Positions 22,693-31,805 of a DNA stretch of 64,000 nt are shown here, piece by piece. The stretch is from NCBI GenBank assembly GCA_039105265.1, contig JAPFFF010000086.1, positions 1 to 64,000 of the forward strand. The letters run 5' to 3'. The translations under genes and the position numbers were made by a program. The notes beneath the pieces are model-generated. The model was not told the DNA's origin. It searched no databases and saw only the letters and a program-made list of their open reading frames with translations. Position 1 is the first letter of the stretch. Every line of letters starts with the position of its first letter. The stretch comes from Tritrichomonas musculus (taxonomy: Eukaryota; Parabasalia; Tritrichomonadida; Tritrichomonadidae).

Positions 22693-22818
22693 CTTTGTGG
22701 CGCTCTAAGTATACTTTGTGGCGCTTCAGGTATAGGTCGTCTTTGTGGCGCTCTAAGACATCTTTGTGGCGCTCTAAGTATACTTTGTGGCGCTCAAATA
22801 TATACTTTGTGGCGCTCT
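22693..22818 (+). repeat. Six direct copies of CTTTGTGGCGCTC
   Basis: Six copies of a 13-mer (one varied to ...GCGCTTC) spaced by 7-17 bp, often followed by TAAGTATA. They lie between two plus-strand genes and have no coding sense. Iterated sites of this kind could bind a protein, but no function is shown by the sequence. Confidence 0.8.
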
Positions 22819-23433
22819 AAGATTTATCTCAATTTCCAAAAAATTTCATTCAAAAAATTTTTCCAAAAAAACATTGTGCATTGTCGGTCCAAATGAACCA
22901 TTTTCTTGATATGTTTTTTGAAAAAAATTTGTCCTGAAATGTTATTTGAAAAAAGAGAAAACCCTTCCCTGAGTTTTTTTTTTTGAGACGACCACAGGAT
23001 TTTCTAGAAATCCTTTCAAAAATATATCATTCATATTTTTGTGGCATCTCATAGAAAGTCCCATTTTTCAAATCACAATTCCTACAAAAATATTTCATAC
23101 ATACTTTTGCGGCGACCACAATATTATTATGGCACCACGAAATGTGATTTGAAAAATTGGGACCCCCTTTACTGCTTTCTTTTATGGGGCTCAGGAACCC
23201 CGAGTTGCTTGTTTGGTATTAAAAAAATGAACATACCTGCTCATACATATTTTTTGAAACATCATTTATATTTTCTCAATCTCAAAACCATGACCCCCTA
23301 CTCATGCTTTTTTTCCAAAATTTTGGTATCAATATCTCGATGAATATTCAATATTTTTGAATGGTTTAAGAGAGAAATTTCTTCCTATCTCAGAGGAGAA
23401 TTTAATGAAATTATTATCTATCTTTCGTCTGCA

Positions 23434-23468
23434 GGTGAACGGGTGAATTTTCACCTCCAACTTCACCT
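23434..23468 (+). repeat. Left arm of 35-bp perfect inverted repeat around gene 23504-24514
   Basis: Starts GGTGAACGGGTGAATTTTCA. All 35 bases are matched in inverted orientation at 24520-24554. The arm itself is built from GGTGAA/TTCACC units. Confidence 0.95.
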
Positions 23469-23503
23469 TTCATTTTTTTTTCAATTTTTTATTTTTAGGC
23501 CAA

Positions 23504-24514
23504 ATGACCCTCCTCCCCGCAACAACAAATCAAACCAGCATTACAGCCATTACTCTTGCCCAAGACAACTCTTTGACCGAATGTAGTTTTTCAAAAGAAG
23601 TATCTGAATTCTATAATATGAACTTTGAACAGAAGAAGATGGAATTGAAAAATGATTTGTTGAATGATAACTACGACCCGGTAAAATATAAGCTAAATGT
23701 CGAAACAAATACAAATCTCATCCGTGATATTTTTACAATATTTCATTCCCTGCCAAAATTAAACGACATCACACAGAGCAAGCCAGATGTGCCTATTTTT
23801 GAACAAATAATGGAATTGAAGACAGACTCATCGGAAATAAAAAAATTCATTCGAAAAGTAAATTATGACATGATAGGCTACCATTGCAATCACAATTCTA
23901 TAAATGAAAAGTGTGATAAAATATACGGTAATGTGGTCGATATATATAATTCAGACGAGTACCTGCACTACCAATCATTCATATCTTTTGCTCTCATGAC
24001 TGCGCTAAGTATCATTAGAAAAGATAAATTTGGACAGCCATATAATGTTTATCCAACAGACGCCTTGTTGTGTGATAATCCCGATGACTTTTCATTCGGA
24101 TTTATTGATAAATGTAGTGTCAAAGAAGCTTCTGAAAATATTATACGACTCAACGGTATGATAGCTAATAACAATGCCCAAACCAATAAATCATGCTCAA
24201 AGTGTGATGCAGCAAGGAGAAAATACAATTATAGCCTCTTTCAAATAGAGAGGATGAGAGAAGAGCAAAGAGAACAGCAAGAGATTGATAAACAATACAT
24301 AGAAATGCCTGATGAAAACAGATATGATATGAAAGAGTTTTTGCTCAAAAATTATCCTTCGATAGATAGATTTTTGTTAAAAGATGTCCAAAACAAGTAT
24401 AAATCCACTTTTAAAATCAATTTAACATTTGATGAATTGAAGAGAAAAATTGAAGAAACGGGGCTGTTCACAATATCAAATGTCCATAGAACCATGTATG
24501 TAAATAGAAAATAA
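23504..24514 (+). CDS. Unknown protein in an inverted-repeat-bracketed gene (element B)
   Basis: 336 aa starting MTLLPATTNQTS after the leader ATTTTTAGGCCAA. The middle has a CSKCDAARRKYNYS segment (possible zinc knuckle with CNHNSINEKC upstream) and a helical run rich in Arg, Glu and Gln. The last 70 residues (MKEFLLKNYPSIDR ... TMYVNRK) look like a small helix-turn-helix domain with a pattern similar to the end of the element C gene at 40470-41807, which is also bracketed by inverted repeats and also precedes polB. It might bind DNA, perhaps its own flanking repeats (inference). Not recognised as a known family. Confidence 0.65.
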   Translation: MTLLPATTNQTSITAITLAQDNSLTECSFSKEVSEFYNMNFEQKKMELKNDLLNDNYDPVKYKLNVETNTNLIRDIFTIFHSLPKLNDITQSKPDVPIFEQIMELKTDSSEIKKFIRKVNYDMIGYHCNHNSINEKCDKIYGNVVDIYNSDEYLHYQSFISFALMTALSIIRKDKFGQPYNVYPTDALLCDNPDDFSFGFIDKCSVKEASENIIRLNGMIANNNAQTNKSCSKCDAARRKYNYSLFQIERMREEQREQQEIDKQYIEMPDENRYDMKEFLLKNYPSIDRFLLKDVQNKYKSTFKINLTFDELKRKIEETGLFTISNVHRTMYVNRK

Positions 24515-24519
24515 ATGAG

Positions 24520-24554
24520 AGGTGAAGTTGGAGGTGAAAATTCACCCGTTCACC
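24520..24554 (-). repeat. Right arm of 35-bp perfect inverted repeat around gene 23504-24514
   Basis: The exact reverse complement of 23434-23468, beginning a few bases after the gene's stop codon. No duplicated target bases are visible outside the arms. Confidence 0.95.
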
Positions 24555-24649
24555 CCTGGATGATTTTTACAGTTTTTTTGCTCATTTTTGAGCCGAAGCA
24601 TTTTTTTGTCGCGTGATATTTTTTTATCACTTTTTAATTTTATTGTAAA

Positions 24650-27600
24650 ATGGCTGCTACGCAGACTCTTGCAAAGCAAGTGGACAACCAGCTCATTTCC
24701 AAACTAACGAAGAAGCAAATTTTATCCCTCCCTGGATTTTATGGTAAAGGGAAACAAACCGTAAAAAAACTCCGAGAAGAGCTCAGACAAAATATCTCCA
24801 AAATGAAAATAAACAAAAGAGGCTTGAAAGTGAAGGATTATATCAAGGCATTTAATGAAAGTGATGATAAGTTGTTTAACAATCTGCGCAGGCAAAAAAA
24901 TACCAGACAAAAAGAAAAGGCATCGCGAAGAGAATACAAACAAAGCATCAAAAATAATGCCAGAGCAGAAAGGGATATATTAAATATTTCGGTCGATTTG
25001 TACTCTACAGCTAAGACCGAAGCCAGAAAAGAGTACAAGGAAAGAGTCAAAAATATTCAAGACAAGCCTAAATTTAAGAAGCAGATGAAGGAATTTATGA
25101 TGAAAGCGAACAAGGAAATTTCATTCGAAATAGTTATTGGAGATGATGAAGATACCAGGATGGCATTTACTGAAACTCTAAGGCAGCTTCACAAGAAGAA
25201 TAAAAAGAACGTGGTGGTAAAAAGTGAGTCTCTAGATGGGGAGGAATATAAGTGGTATACCATCTCATCGGCACGAAATATCGACACAACTATTGGTCAT
25301 ATCTCCGGTACAATAGATTTAAATGATGATTGTTCTGATAATAATCCTTGGATTGGTAATGTATTTATCCCAGCAAAATATCAATTACTCTTCATTCAAA
25401 ACAAAAAGAAAGGCAAACAAACCATCTTCACAATCAATAAACAAACTAGTAAAGGGAAGCTATATGAAGAAGAAGTAGAAATTGATGAAGATTTTAGAGA
25501 AAAACCAGACGGAGGATTCTTTCCATATATCAATCTTTCTGATATTGATTTGACTATATATCAAATATTTAAGTCTGTTGAGAAGAAAAATTATCAAGAT
25601 AATTGCCTGGTCTATGCATGTATTCAATCAAAAGTTTTCTCAGAGGAAGAAATAAATCATCTACGTTCCATGGTGAAAACAAGGATGGTGCCAAATAGTT
25701 TAATATATGATATTGCTAAATATTTTAAATGTCATTTTATTGTCAGGAGGATTGATGAAAAATATGCTACGAGAGACCAACAGCAAATCAAAATAGATAC
25801 CCGAAAGAAAGCCTGGGCTAAAGATTTTAACAAGACTGTAGACCTGTTGTTATACAAAAATCATTACATGATTAACAAACCCGTGGGAAACACAAAGCTT
25901 ATAACAATACTTCGAAAGCTATTTAAAGAAGGCATGTTCAGAGAAATAAAATCTTGCGAGATGGATATTTTGGCCACAAATGAATATAACAGTCATCTAG
26001 CAGATTATCAAGATTTAAATTATGACCCTTCCCTTTGCTGTCAAAAAATAGATTCGTCTGTTATGAAAAAAGAGAGGGAGTGGTCAAAGATATACTACTC
26101 TGATTTTGAGACCGATACAACATTATCTCCCCATAAACCATATCTGAACATCACAGTATATAGAACAAAAGAATTGATACATAAAATGGTTTTTGATGGG
26201 GATAATATAGCCGAGAGATTATTAAAATCTTTGGAAAATAATTCTTTGACATACTTTCATAATCTAAAATATGATGCCTGCTTCTTCATCAACACCCCAG
26301 GATGGGACGTCCAAATAACTGAAAGGAACGGTACAATTCTTCAAATTGTCATGACCAAATATAAAATAAACAAAAGATTAACCTTCCGAAATAGCTACTC
26401 TTTGATACCTGCTGCCCTATCTTCCTTCGCTAAAATGTTCCAACTACCTGTCCACAAAGAAGTGATGGCATATAAAATATACACAGAAAAAAATATCAAA
26501 CGAAAAGAAGTCTCAGCACTAGAATTCCAACTACAATATTATCTCGAAAATAAAGACAAAAAAACACTTCAACAAATAAAACAAGACTGGAAACAGCTTA
26601 TCGATAATGCAATAAATTGTGGCGCTTATGAAAATCTCCAGATAGACAGTCCTTCGGACGTAGCGATGCCTTGCATCGATATCATGAAATATGCCATCTA
26701 TTATTGCAAGCTCGACTGTATTGTTTTGATGAAAGGAGTTGAGAAATTTAATCGAGACTTGATAGAAGTGTTCAGACAAACAAAAACAGATATGTTGGAT
26801 GTCCATAATTTTATCTCTATCTCTTCGATTGGATATTATTATGCCTACAAATTTGGTTGCTTCGATGAGTGCTATCAGCTAAGTGGTAAGCCACAAAACT
26901 TTATCCAGAGATGTGTTTCTGGGGGAAGAACCATGACGGCAAATAATGAAAAGCAGTATGTAGAAGCGAGAATACAAGATTTTGATGCCGTCTCTTTATA
27001 CCCATCAGCTATGAGTATTATGGCAGGAGTACCAAAAGGAATGCCAAAAATTATTCCTGAAGGAATATCTACTGAAGAATTATTACGTTATGACCAGTTC
27101 TTTGCCGAAATAAACATTAAAAAACTAAGCTGTAAATCAGAGAAGCCATATAAATTTGGGCAGGTATTTTGCAGAAATGAGCAGGGCTCTAAAATATTTA
27201 CCAACAATCCAACAGACCACTATTATATTGACAAGAGAGCTTTTATGGACCTGATGGAATTTTATACTTTTGACTACGATTTTATCCGAGGATATTATTT
27301 TGACGAAGGATTTAATAGTAGAATTAATATATTCATCGAGAAATTGTTTAATCTCCGAAAGAAATATCAGGATGCAAAAAATCCTCTACAACAAACTATT
27401 AAACTCCTCTTGAATTCTATTTATGGAAAATCTATTCTCAAAGCCACCACAACAGAAACAAAATGCATACCAAAAGATAAATCCATCAAATATATATGGA
27501 AAAATTATAATTATATCACAGAAATAATAGAGAATAAATCAATCGAAAATGTGTATGTCAAGAAAGTAAAACCAATAAATAATCACTTTAATCTACCACA

Positions 27601-27976
27601 CTTTGGAGCAAGTGTGTTGTCCTGGAGTAAGCATTTGATGAATCGAGTGATAAGTTCAGCAGAGCAGAATGGGATTGAAATATACTACACAGACACCGAC
27701 AGCATACATATCAAAGAAGAAGATGTAGCAAGGATAGGAGAAGTGTTCAAAAAGAAATATGGAAAGGAGTTAATAGGCAAAAAGATGACTCAGTTTCACT
27801 GTGATTTTGATTCGTTTGAAGGAGCTTTTGGGGCTGTTCATTCAAGAAAATTAATAGCTCTGGGGAAGAAATCATATCTCGACATTTTAGTAGATGAGAA
27901 GGGAAATGAAGGCCTACATATAAGACTGAAAGGAATTCCTAAACAATGTATTCTAAACAGTGTATGTCACTCTTGA
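24650..27976 (+). CDS. polB: Protein-primed type B DNA polymerase of element B
   Basis: Replicative polymerase of the element. 1108 codons from MAATQTLAKQ, with a leader containing TTTTTTTATCAC. A basic, helical N-terminal region is followed by DNCLVYAC (about residue 317) and NHYM (about 404), which resemble OTU-protease signatures (inference). Exonuclease motifs: YSDFETD (483), YFHNLKYDA (537), YCKLDC (685). Polymerase motifs: DFDAVSLYPSAM (779), LLLNSIYGKS (922), YTDTDSIHI (1012). An AT-rich insert lies at the 3' end of the gene, and sequence at 29333-29523 resembles the C-terminus of element A's polymerase, so this gene is probably not whole. Confidence 0.9.
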   Translation: MAATQTLAKQVDNQLISKLTKKQILSLPGFYGKGKQTVKKLREELRQNISKMKINKRGLKVKDYIKAFNESDDKLFNNLRRQKNTRQKEKASRREYKQSIKNNARAERDILNISVDLYSTAKTEARKEYKERVKNIQDKPKFKKQMKEFMMKANKEISFEIVIGDDEDTRMAFTETLRQLHKKNKKNVVVKSESLDGEEYKWYTISSARNIDTTIGHISGTIDLNDDCSDNNPWIGNVFIPAKYQLLFIQNKKKGKQTIFTINKQTSKGKLYEEEVEIDEDFREKPDGGFFPYINLSDIDLTIYQIFKSVEKKNYQDNCLVYACIQSKVFSEEEINHLRSMVKTRMVPNSLIYDIAKYFKCHFIVRRIDEKYATRDQQQIKIDTRKKAWAKDFNKTVDLLLYKNHYMINKPVGNTKLITILRKLFKEGMFREIKSCEMDILATNEYNSHLADYQDLNYDPSLCCQKIDSSVMKKEREWSKIYYSDFETDTTLSPHKPYLNITVYRTKELIHKMVFDGDNIAERLLKSLENNSLTYFHNLKYDACFFINTPGWDVQITERNGTILQIVMTKYKINKRLTFRNSYSLIPAALSSFAKMFQLPVHKEVMAYKIYTEKNIKRKEVSALEFQLQYYLENKDKKTLQQIKQDWKQLIDNAINCGAYENLQIDSPSDVAMPCIDIMKYAIYYCKLDCIVLMKGVEKFNRDLIEVFRQTKTDMLDVHNFISISSIGYYYAYKFGCFDECYQLSGKPQNFIQRCVSGGRTMTANNEKQYVEARIQDFDAVSLYPSAMSIMAGVPKGMPKIIPEGISTEELLRYDQFFAEINIKKLSCKSEKPYKFGQVFCRNEQGSKIFTNNPTDHYYIDKRAFMDLMEFYTFDYDFIRGYYFDEGFNSRINIFIEKLFNLRKKYQDAKNPLQQTIKLLLNSIYGKSILKATTTETKCIPKDKSIKYIWKNYNYITEIIENKSIENVYVKKVKPINNHFNLPHFGASVLSWSKHLMNRVISSAEQNGIEIYYTDTDSIHIKEEDVARIGEVFKKKYGKELIGKKMTQFHCDFDSFEGAFGAVHSRKLIALGKKSYLDILVDEKGNEGLHIRLKGIPKQCILNSVCHS

Positions 27977-27978
27977 AA

Positions 27979-29332
27979 TTTGATATTTCAAGTTTTTATA
28001 AAATAATAAATGTAACCATTTTTTTGTTAAATTTCAGCAAACCATATATATGAGTATTTTAAAATATTTTTTGAAATATATTAAAAACACTGCTATATAC
28101 TAAACAATTGTTTGTGAGATATAAGAAAATCAACTTTGGATATTTTAAAAATATAAATTTAAAAAATTCAGTACATCGGCCAATCGAACTAGAGGCAGAA
28201 TCAAAAGGAGTATTAACAAATGCGCTAAATGGGTAAATTAGAATGGAAAATATCTCAAATATTATATTTTCAAAAAATGAAAGTTTTTTATATATCTGAT
28301 TATCTTTGAGACATATGAATATAATAAGCTTATTTTTCAAGATAAAATGCATATATTGGTATAAAAACTATATTATATTAGATTTTTCTTTAAATATATA
28401 GTAATAATAATATCTTTTTTTCATCAATCTTCGTTCAGTGTTTTAAAATTGAAATATATTTAATAATAAAAGTGATAAAAAGCAAATATGATAAATATAA
28501 AATAAAAAATTTGTTAATTATTAAATATGTTTATTAAGATTTTGATTTATGATTGGGATAATACCACTTTGTGACTAAAAAATCAGAATTATACTGAGTA
28601 TTCCTTTTCTGTTCATTAATTATTGTTTTTGGATTTATCTTGTTTCTGGAATCAAAAGGTCATTTAATCTGCTAGAATGCCATCTCTGCATCAACTTCAG
28701 ATGTAAAAATTGGAAAGAACCTTGCTGCAATATTTGCTAGACTAAAACAGAGCTTTTGCTTAAATTATACAAAATTACCTTAAAACACATTTTGGTTTTT
28801 GTTAAAGGTTTTCTATTAATATTCAATAAACTCTTTAGTTATTAAGCTTGCCTTTAGTTTTTTTTTTAAAAAAAATAATTTTTCCATTTATTTAAAACCG
28901 CATATTTAAAATGGTTAACCAAGCCTTGTATATAGATTTACAAAAATCGTTTTACGATCATTTTTTATTCAATATCTTGCTATTTTTTATTCAATTTGTG
29001 ATATTTTCTATTCAATTTTTGCTATTTTTAATTCAATTTTTGCTATTTTTCATTCAAATTCTTGAAATTTCAGCATTCAATTTTCAATGAAAAAATTTCA
29101 AGAAATTGAAGGAAAAATATCAAGAAATTGAATGAAAAATAGCAAAAATTGAATGAAAAATATCAAGAAATTAAATGAAAAATAATCGTATATATTATTC
29201 GTTATTTTTCCAAATTTTTTTTAAATTATAATTGTTAACCAGATGAAAATAATATTATTGGAAATATTCTGATATTTTACTGAAATATTTGATGAATTTT
29301 TGATGAATTTTGATGATTTTTGAAATATCAAA
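27979..29332. mobile_element. AT-rich 1.35-kb insert at the 3' end of element B polB
   Basis: Bounded by an inverted 13-mer, TTTGATATTTCAA at 27979-27991 and, with one mismatch-free core, TTGAAATATCAAA at 29320-29332. It is much more AT-rich than its surroundings and has no credible gene (the minus frame 28059-28352 is low complexity). Inside is a long imperfect palindrome near 28971-29190. It is flanked on both sides by sequence resembling PolB. It is likely a small non-autonomous DNA transposon; no target duplication is evident. An intron seems unlikely (see rejected items). Confidence 0.5.
28971..29190. repeat. Long imperfect palindrome with repeated TTGCTATTTTT units
   Basis: The left arm repeats ATTCAATTTTTGCTATTTTT-type units about four times. 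After a short loop near 29072-29086 the right arm repeats their complement (AAAAATAGCAAAAATTGAAT). It could fold into a hairpin of roughly 100 bp per arm. It lies inside the AT-rich insert. Confidence 0.75.
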
Positions 29333-29523
29333 TAGCAAAAGTGCAAACACTGATTCTAAACAAAGCAAAGAGGATGAATATATCAGTGGAGGAGTTGTAT
29401 GAGAAATTATATTGCGGCGAGGAGATAGTCTTCAATCTTCTTGATGGGGCTAATTGTTTCAAAAAAAATAGCTCATACCAACAGATAAATTTACCAACAT
29501 TTGAGAGAAGAATCAAATTTTAA
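29333..29523 (+). pseudogene. Short segment resembling a PolB C-terminus (element B)
   Basis: The stretch with ELYEKLYCGEEIVFNL and FERRIKF resembles KLYESLFNGNTQTFDL and FERKIK near the end of element A's polymerase. It has no start of its own that looks credible. It is a fossil part of the element and is recorded as such. Confidence 0.55.
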
Positions 29524-29594
29524 TTTTTTCAAATTTTTCGATTTTTCATTTTTTCGCGTTTTCATATTTTTTAATTTTTTTATCACGAAGCCAA

Positions 29595-30470
29595 ATGTGT
29601 CAAGAAATGACATTACAAGAAGCCCTCCAAGAAATTGCTGACCTCACTACAAAATTGGAAAAATCAGAAGCTGAAAATAAAATGAAAGACGAAAAAATTA
29701 CTGAACTCACTACAAAATTGGAAAAATCAGAAGCTGAAAATGAGAAATTAAATATGTTTTTGGAAGAGAATGACAATGAATGGGCAAACAGCATGCGTGA
29801 TGTAAAAGAAGAAATACAAGAGCTAAAGCAGAGAGTAGAGGATTTGGAAAATAGAGAAGACGATTTGTATGATGATATAGTATATCCAGAAGCCCAGACA
29901 GAAGGGGAGGCCCAATGGTTTGATGTCAAAAATGATGATGACTATGAGATTAAAAATATCTTTCCATATGATATTAGACGAAAGAGAGATGGAAAAAATG
30001 CTACAGAAAGTGTAAATAAAAAGAGTGGATATGTTCAAATAACATTAAATGGAAAGCCCTATCAGAAGCACATTCTTGTGGCAAAACACTTTATTCCAAA
30101 TCCATACCGCCTCCCTATCGTCGACCATAAAAATCATCACAGAGATGACTACCACACAACAAATCTTCGGTGGGTATCATCTAAAGAAAACAATAAAAAC
30201 AAATCATCAAGTAAAGGAGTTGTGTACGAGTATGTTGATACCATCCCAGACGAAGCAATGAAAGTGGATAGTTATGGTAATCATACTTTTGATGACTATT
30301 TCTTCCATGACAACATTTTCTATTTCTACACAGGAATCAATTACAGGAAGCTACATATCAACGAAGATAAATATGGAAATAAAAGTGTAAAATTAATTGA
30401 TGAAGAAGGCAAAGGTGTTTCGGTTTATTATAGTAAATTCAAGAAAGAGCATGACATACCAATCGAGTAA
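29595..30470 (+). CDS. HNH endonuclease with N-terminal coiled coil (element B)
   Basis: 291 aa starting MCQEMTLQEALQEI after the leader ATCACGAAGCCAA. Residues about 10-95 form a coiled coil that includes two near-identical copies of ITELTTKLEKSEAENE-type repeats. Next comes an HNH_3-type nuclease module: GYVQITLNGKPYQKHILVAK, then VDHKNHHRDDYHTTNLRWVS, where the His-Asn-His pattern is visible, followed by a Ser/Lys-rich linker and a C-terminal domain of unknown type. Such HNH proteins in phages and large DNA viruses often act as homing endonucleases. Here it may cut DNA during recombination or simply be a passenger (inference). It lies between the polymerase region and the minus-strand capsid block. 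Confidence 0.85.
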   Translation: MCQEMTLQEALQEIADLTTKLEKSEAENKMKDEKITELTTKLEKSEAENEKLNMFLEENDNEWANSMRDVKEEIQELKQRVEDLENREDDLYDDIVYPEAQTEGEAQWFDVKNDDDYEIKNIFPYDIRRKRDGKNATESVNKKSGYVQITLNGKPYQKHILVAKHFIPNPYRLPIVDHKNHHRDDYHTTNLRWVSSKENNKNKSSSKGVVYEYVDTIPDEAMKVDSYGNHTFDDYFFHDNIFYFYTGINYRKLHINEDKYGNKSVKLIDEEGKGVSVYYSKFKKEHDIPIE

Positions 30471-30499
30471 AAAAAATACCTGTCGAATATTTTTTTACT

Positions 30500-30772
30500 T
30501 TATGCCTTTATCAACTCAGCTAATTTTTTCAGCTCTTCTAATTCTTTTTTCTTTCGTAGCCTATACTCCTTTTGTTGTTGCCTTCTTGCCTCGAGCCTTT
30601 CCTCTGGTGTATTGTATTTACTCTTTCTGCCTCGCTTTTGTTTTTCAGGGAGGGGTTCGGCTTGGGTTTCCTCTTCAGAGATTATTTTTAAATTCTCTTC
30701 GGATTTACTTTTAGATAGTTTTTTTATAATATCAGTTTTATTGAATTGTGTGAGGTCTATTTGATTAGTCAT
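30500..30772 (-). CDS. Small basic, AT-hook/bZIP-like protein (element B)
   Basis: 90 aa from MTNQIDLTQFNKTD; this start is chosen because the leader ATCACGAAGGCAA before it nearly equals that of the HNH gene (an in-frame ATG also exists at 30817). It carries KRGRKSKY, an AT-hook-like core, then a basic run (RRQQQKEYRLRKKKELEE) leading into a leucine-spaced helix, like a small bZIP. It could be a DNA-binding regulator or a DNA-condensing core protein. Head-on to the HNH gene. Confidence 0.55.
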   Translation of the reverse strand: MTNQIDLTQFNKTDIIKKLSKSKSEENLKIISEEETQAEPLPEKQKRGRKSKYNTPEERLEARRQQQKEYRLRKKKELEELKKLAELIKA

Positions 30773-30803
30773 TTGCCTTCGTGATAAAATGTAAAATAAA
30801 TTT

Positions 30804-31328
30804 CTAAACACACACATATTTCAAACACAGATGATATTTGTTAATTAGTTCGTTGTATTGTTTGTTATATACTTGTTTGAAATCCATACAAACTTCTCCC
30901 TTGTCGTTTACTATTTTTATGGCTTCGATTCGGCGTATCGGATTAGCTTTCCCAGCACAGCATTTTATATCTTCATCCACATGCAATTCTACCATCTCAG
31001 CTTTGACAGAACATTTAATTATATCAATCAACGCCTCTACTGGAACAATGATACAATTTTTTGAAATAAGATTAGAGAGCAAAGCTTTATCTTGGTTCAA
31101 TAAAATATTGGCAAAAGTCTCGAGAATAATATATTTTACATCTTTTACATCGTCTTCTGGGCTGTCTTCTAGCTCCACATTTCTTGTTATCACAATCTCT
31201 TCCTTCCCATCATCCCTTTTGTTTATAATGATATTGTTATTAATATTTGATGTTGATTGAGCTGCGGCTTGTGGTTCTAATGATAAATTAGCATTAACAC
31301 CTGCATTATTTGCTCGTTTCTTAATCAT
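30804..31328 (-). CDS. Conserved element protein with cysteine-rich C-terminal core (element B)
   Basis: 174 aa starting MIKKRANNAGVNANLS. After a disordered Asn/Gln-rich N-terminus there is a compact domain with VELHVDEDIKCCAGKANPI and a final HLCLKYVCV. It aligns by eye with the C-terminal domain of 10443-11084 and 62204-62824 (NED..C..C....K followed by I-V-x-x-x-G and a Tyr-rich end). It is the third member of a family present in all three elements, here beside the capsid genes on the minus strand. Function is unknown; a structural or packaging role is inferred. Confidence 0.7.
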   Translation of the reverse strand: MIKKRANNAGVNANLSLEPQAAAQSTSNINNNIIINKRDDGKEEIVITRNVELEDSPEDDVKDVKYIILETFANILLNQDKALLSNLISKNCIIVPVEALIDIIKCSVKAEMVELHVDEDIKCCAGKANPIRRIEAIKIVNDKGEVCMDFKQVYNKQYNELINKYHLCLKYVCV

Positions 31329-31351
31329 TTCATTTCGAAAAAAATTTTTAT

Positions 31352-31780
31352 TTAATAGATTATGTTCTCTATTTTTACTTTATGTTGCGGGCCATATATT
31401 ATATTTCCTTTATCTTTTTCATTAGCCTTCCCTTGTATCTCCCCTAATTTTTCAGGTTTCTTGAGGTAAGGAGGAAGGATGGGTGCTTTAGGAGCCTTAT
31501 CTTTTTTTAAATAATACCCTCCGTCTGTGATGCTGACAGGTGGTTCATGCAAGGGTTTTGTTCTATGTTGATTACTCTTCGGCGGCCTCACAGGTTTGTT
31601 TTCCATATATTTTATAGGCGGTCTATTGTAATATGGATTAAATGTGATAGCATAAGTATTATCATTAGAGAATATGCCAAAATGATTAAAGCCTATGGTG
31701 TGTTCTGTTTTTGTTCCTTCGTTGAACATTTCTCCTTCTACTCCAATGATAGATGAACTAGGATTCCTATATTTATTCAT
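31352..31780 (-). CDS. Proline-rich protein of the element B capsid block, unknown function
   Basis: 142 aa starting MNKYRNPSSSIIGVEGEMF. The N-terminal half is beta-like; the C-terminal half is rich in Pro and Lys (RPPKSNQHRTKPLHEPPV, KAPKAPILPPYLKKPEK) and probably extended. It has no cysteines or membrane segments. It sits in a run of minus-strand genes with short gaps, consistent with a virion component. Not recognised. Confidence 0.55.
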   Translation of the reverse strand: MNKYRNPSSSIIGVEGEMFNEGTKTEHTIGFNHFGIFSNDNTYAITFNPYYNRPPIKYMENKPVRPPKSNQHRTKPLHEPPVSITDGGYYLKKDKAPKAPILPPYLKKPEKLGEIQGKANEKDKGNIIYGPQHKVKIENIIY

Positions 31781-31805
31781 TTCATTTCCAAAAAAATTAT
31801 CCAGC

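Larger units (their letters stand above)
22571..23503. other. Non-coding region with repeats upstream of the IR-flanked gene (element B)
   Basis: Over 900 bp without a convincing gene. It begins with six copies of CTTTGTGGCGCTC, then AT-rich DNA with further short pieces of the type TTTTGTGGC and TTTTGCGGCG, and ends in the left arm of an inverted repeat (23434-23468). The open frame at 23041-23343 is low-quality and looks accidental. A replication or expression control region is possible. Confidence 0.5.

Noticed and set aside
22693-22818. CRISPR array
   Set aside because: Repeats are only 13 bp with spacers of 7-17 bp of repeated content, there are no cas genes, and the organism appears eukaryotic.
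23041-23343. 100-codon open frame in the element B intergenic region
   Set aside because: Lies among short repeats, has irregular composition and no element-type leader.
28059-28352. 97-codon minus-strand open frame in the AT-rich insert
   Set aside because: Dominated by Phe, Ile, Lys and Leu from A/T runs; no credible start or motif.
27958-29332. Intron in the polymerase gene of element B, suggested by GTATGT near 27960
   Set aside because: The expected Trichomonas 3' signal (ACTAACACACAG type) is absent before 29333, and the length is far above that of known Trichomonas introns. An inserted element fits better.
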